Assembly: GCA_965217015.1 (NCBI GenBank)
Contig: OZ244224.1
Span: forward strand, 1,302,001 to 1,366,000
Reading direction: 5' to 3'
Origin: JAYQKL01 sp038142705
GTDB taxonomy: Bacteria; Pseudomonadota; Alphaproteobacteria; RS24
DNA: 64,000 nucleotides
Below are positions 62,039 through 64,000 of the stretch, piece after piece. Below the pieces are notes generated by a model that was given only the letters and a program-made list of their open reading frames with translations, made no database searches and was not told where the DNA came from. Within the stretch, counting starts at the first letter, position 1; the number at the start of each line of letters is the position of its first letter. Made by a program: the position numbers and the translations under genes.

Positions 62039-62908
62039 CTATTTTTTGGGAAACAAACGCGGGAACAAAGCCGGCACAGCTTCCATATGCGCCGCATAAT
62101 TTTTACGCCGCGCGCAACTGCGCTCGTCCATAAGCGGAATGCTGACATAAACAAACATGGCCAACATGGCCAGCGCGCCCGGTATAATCCACCACCAGCC
62201 TTGCGGGTAAGCCGCCAGACCAAACAACATGAGGCCCAGCCAAAACCCAAACTCGCCCAAATAATTTGGGTGGCGGGAATATTGCCAAACCCCAGTGTTA
62301 ATAATATCGCCCGTCTGTTTGTTTTTGGCAAAACGATGCAGTTGCAAATCAGCAATCATTTCAAGCGTGATGGCCCCAAAAGTCACCACCGCCGCCACAT
62401 AGTCCAGCCAGTTCAAAGGTACATCACCCAAACTGACAGCCGCATAAATCGGCAGGCAAGCCGCAAAAACAATCAATGTCGGGAATAAATGAATGCCACT
62501 AAAATCCGCCCATAATGCCCATTTACCAGCCTTATCGCGTATGGGTTGATAGCGCCAGTCCTCATGGCTCAAACCCGGCCAGTGCCAAGCCCAATTCGCG
62601 GTCAGGCGCACCGCCCAATAAGTGACCAGTGCAATCACCAGCCATTGGCGGGTCGGGTCCACCGCTTGGCTGACCGCCTCACATGCCCAATAAACCGCTA
62701 AAAGCGGCGGGATAACGCTCCAATAGGCATCATAAAAACTGGCATTATGATAAAGGCGCCCAAACAGGAAAATCAAAACCGTGCCAACCAAATCCGCGAG
62801 GAACCCATCAAGCAATGGCCCATAGGTCAAAACCTCCAGCGCGATATAAGCCCCCGCAAGGGTAAAAATATAAGCGACACATACGGGTATTAAATCTTGG
62901 CGCTGCAT
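62039..62908 (-). CDS. DUF1295 membrane protein, steroid 5-alpha-reductase-like
   Basis: 289 residues from the ATG at 62908, which has GAGGAGG in front; the longer frame crosses the 13-bp repeat array. It has about seven membrane helices, with FYDAYWSVIPPLLAVYW, NWAWHWPGLSHEDWRYQ, and the isoprenylcysteine methyltransferase/5-alpha-reductase motif GVWQYSRHPNYLGEFGFWLGLMLFG. These fit DUF1295, a family often near photolyase genes. The photolyase gene lies 200 bp upstream on the same strand. Confidence 0.85.
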   Translation of the reverse strand: MQRQDLIPVCVAYIFTLAGAYIALEVLTYGPLLDGFLADLVGTVLIFLFGRLYHNASFYDAYWSVIPPLLAVYWACEAVSQAVDPTRQWLVIALVTYWAVRLTANWAWHWPGLSHEDWRYQPIRDKAGKWALWADFSGIHLFPTLIVFAACLPIYAAVSLGDVPLNWLDYVAAVVTFGAITLEMIADLQLHRFAKNKQTGDIINTGVWQYSRHPNYLGEFGFWLGLMLFGLAAYPQGWWWIIPGALAMLAMFVYVSIPLMDERSCARRKNYAAHMEAVPALFPRLFPKK

Positions 62909-62978
62909 GTCAGCCTCCTCAATCATCTTGAAACGCAATCTATAGATGAGCATGTCACGCAAGCGCCGCGAACACAAT

Positions 62979-63050
62979 GATAAACGCAAGTGATAAACAC
63001 AGGCGATAAACACAAGCGATAAACGCAAGTGATAAACGCAAGTGATAAAA
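62979..63050. repeat. 13-bp tandem repeat upstream of DUF1295
   Basis: Units GATAAACGCAAGT or variants (GATAAACACAGGC, GATAAACACAAGC) start at 62979, 62992, 63005, 63018 and 63031, with a partial unit at 63044. Period is exactly 13 bp. It lies between the photolyase stop and the DUF1295 start. Confidence 0.9.
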
Positions 63051-63107
63051 ATATATGCCACATATGATGGCTGCCACCAGCGGCAAAACCAAATTGGTAG
63101 GGGCACC

Positions 63108-64000
63108 TCATTTTGGTTCAAACAAACTCAATTGCTGGGTGTTTTTTGTTTTGCCGCCAGCCTTAGTTGTTTTTTGAGACCTGCTTGTTGCGCCCTGTGC
63201 GCGCCTGCGGGTGGGTTTTTTCCGACTGCCAAGTTTTTGAAAAACAGCTTGTGCTTCTTCCCGAAACCCCGGCTGCTGGCGTATGGCCGCGATTTTTGCC
63301 CGCGCCGCGCGCACCGCGTCTAGATGCATCACAATCGGGGCTGGATAATCTTGCCCAATCACCACACCACAGGCTTTTTGCTGCGCCATATCCATCAGGC
63401 TGGGCTCATGAATAAACGCATTATCAACTGCACGCAATTCGGGCACCCATTGACGAATGAAATCCCCATTAGGGTCATGGTCTTGCGCTTGTTTGTGCGG
63501 GTTATAAATACGCAGGCTGTTAATGCCAGTCACGCCTGACTGCATTTGCAACTGGCTATAATGAATGCCGGGCTCATAATCTGTAAATAGCTGCGCCAAA
63601 AACTTGCCCGTAACGCGCCAATCCAGCCAAAGATGATAGCTCGCAAAGCTCACCAACATGGCGCGCATACGAAATGTTATCCAGCCCTTTTGTTTAAGAT
63701 TGCGCATACAGGCATCAATAAAAGGGTAGCCGGTCAGCCCGTCTTTCCAAGCTTGAAAAAAAGCCTCATTATGCTCTGGCTCGCGCATGCCCTCAAAAAA
63801 GGAATGCATGCACTGGGTTTCCAGTTCAGTCTGGTCCTCTAATTTTTGAATAAAATGACAGCGCCAAGATAGCCGTGACTGAAAAGCCGACAGACTTCTT
63901 TGGTGATAAGGGTTTGATGGTAGGGATTTTTCTCGAAATGCCGCCACCGCTTGCACCACCTCTTTGACCGAAAGACTGCCCCAAGCCAAATGCGCCGATA
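63108..64000 (-). CDS. Photolyase/cryptochrome family protein, FAD-binding domain (5' end outside window)
   Basis: At least 297 residues; the frame stays open to the right edge (SAHLAWGSLSV, the usual beginning of the FAD domain), so the N-terminal part is missing. FAD-binding segments are SRLSWRCHFIQKLED, GLTGYPFIDACMRNLKQKGWITFRMRAMLVSFASYHLWLDWR, FLAQLFTDYEPGIHYSQLQMQSGVTG and NPHKQAQDHDPNGDFIRQWVPEL. This is a DNA-photolyase or cryptochrome of the class found with DUF2256 and DUF1295 genes. A Lys/Arg-rich tail follows. Whether it repairs DNA or signals light cannot be settled from this piece. Confidence 0.92.
   Translation of the reverse strand, partial: SAHLAWGSLSVKEVVQAVAAFREKSLPSNPYHQRSLSAFQSRLSWRCHFIQKLEDQTELETQCMHSFFEGMREPEHNEAFFQAWKDGLTGYPFIDACMRNLKQKGWITFRMRAMLVSFASYHLWLDWRVTGKFLAQLFTDYEPGIHYSQLQMQSGVTGINSLRIYNPHKQAQDHDPNGDFIRQWVPELRAVDNAFIHEPSLMDMAQQKACGVVIGQDYPAPIVMHLDAVRAARAKIAAIRQQPGFREEAQAVFQKLGSRKKPTRRRAQGATSRSQKTTKAGGKTKNTQQLSLFEPK

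Noticed and set aside
62909..63121. N-terminal extension of the DUF1295 protein
   Set aside because: It is translated from the 13-bp repeats; the ATG at 62908 has an excellent ribosome-binding site.
1..64000. Insertion sequences, prophage or rRNA
   Set aside because: No transposase, integrase, phage structural gene or rRNA sequence was recognised in the window.

Overview
The window looks like a chromosomal segment of a free-living, probably marine, alphaproteobacterium of moderate GC content. Evidence for this is the pdhA/pdhB order with a lipoyl domain on E1-beta, a tRNA-His of the divergent alphaproteobacterial type (no G-1, with U72 and A73), a complete phoR-pstSCAB-phoU-phoB locus, and dense packing with many overlapping genes. 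A SAR116-type (Puniceispirillum-like) organism would fit, but that is inference. I see no prophage, no transposase and no rRNA.

Layout. 1-971: the end of cas2 and a 12-repeat type II CRISPR array. 1037-3080: a DUF457 membrane hydrolase, an EthD-like protein, and tRNA-Val with its 3' end repeated in tandem. 3202-12251: mostly metabolic genes (Baeyer-Villiger-type monooxygenase, NhaA, N-formylglutamate amidohydrolase family, nitroreductase, HisN-like phosphatase, two alpha/beta hydrolases, an NSS transporter). 12644-18757: gltBD. 18794-24667: lytic transglycosylase, galU, kdsD, a TonB-dependent receptor and msrA. 24701-28441: an ABC ATPase lacking key catalytic residues paired with a GAF/membrane-fusion-like protein, a very acidic coiled-coil protein and a FadR-type regulator. 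28447-30242: a tandem-repeat patch followed by an ECF sigma, membrane protein and metal-sensor module. 30239-37520: the Pho locus. 37608-40341: tRNA-His, a small conserved protein, an FbpB-type permease, a structured noncoding stretch and DUF2256. 40338-47693: redox enzymes, a strongly initiated 30-codon gene with its own promoter and terminator, an FGGY kinase and a crotonase. 47694-51125: pyruvate dehydrogenase. 51439-64000: porin, class II aldolase, a short Pgi, sterol-desaturase family protein, MnmC, PsiE-like and DUF4260 proteins, an OYE-type oxidoreductase, SDR, SnoaL-like protein, NDH-2-like protein, DUF1295, and a photolyase/cryptochrome cut by the window end.

How the genes work together. 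Pi sensing (PhoR/PhoB, PstS/PhoU) and uptake (PstSCAB) form one block, with a Pho-box-like site and a terminator between pstS and pstC. GltB and GltD form glutamate synthase. PdhA, PdhB and the E2 form one overlapping operon whose only lipoyl domain is on E1-beta. GalU and KdsD serve envelope polysaccharide synthesis and sit beside an outer-membrane receptor. The ECF module looks like a CnrYXH-style metal or envelope-stress switch.

The items I find least explained are the 30-codon gene at 45164, the catalytically degenerate ABC ATPase with its GAF/membrane-fusion partner at 24701-26494, the structured RNA candidate near 40.0 kb, the tandem copies of a tRNA-Val 3' end, and the lipoyl-less E2.
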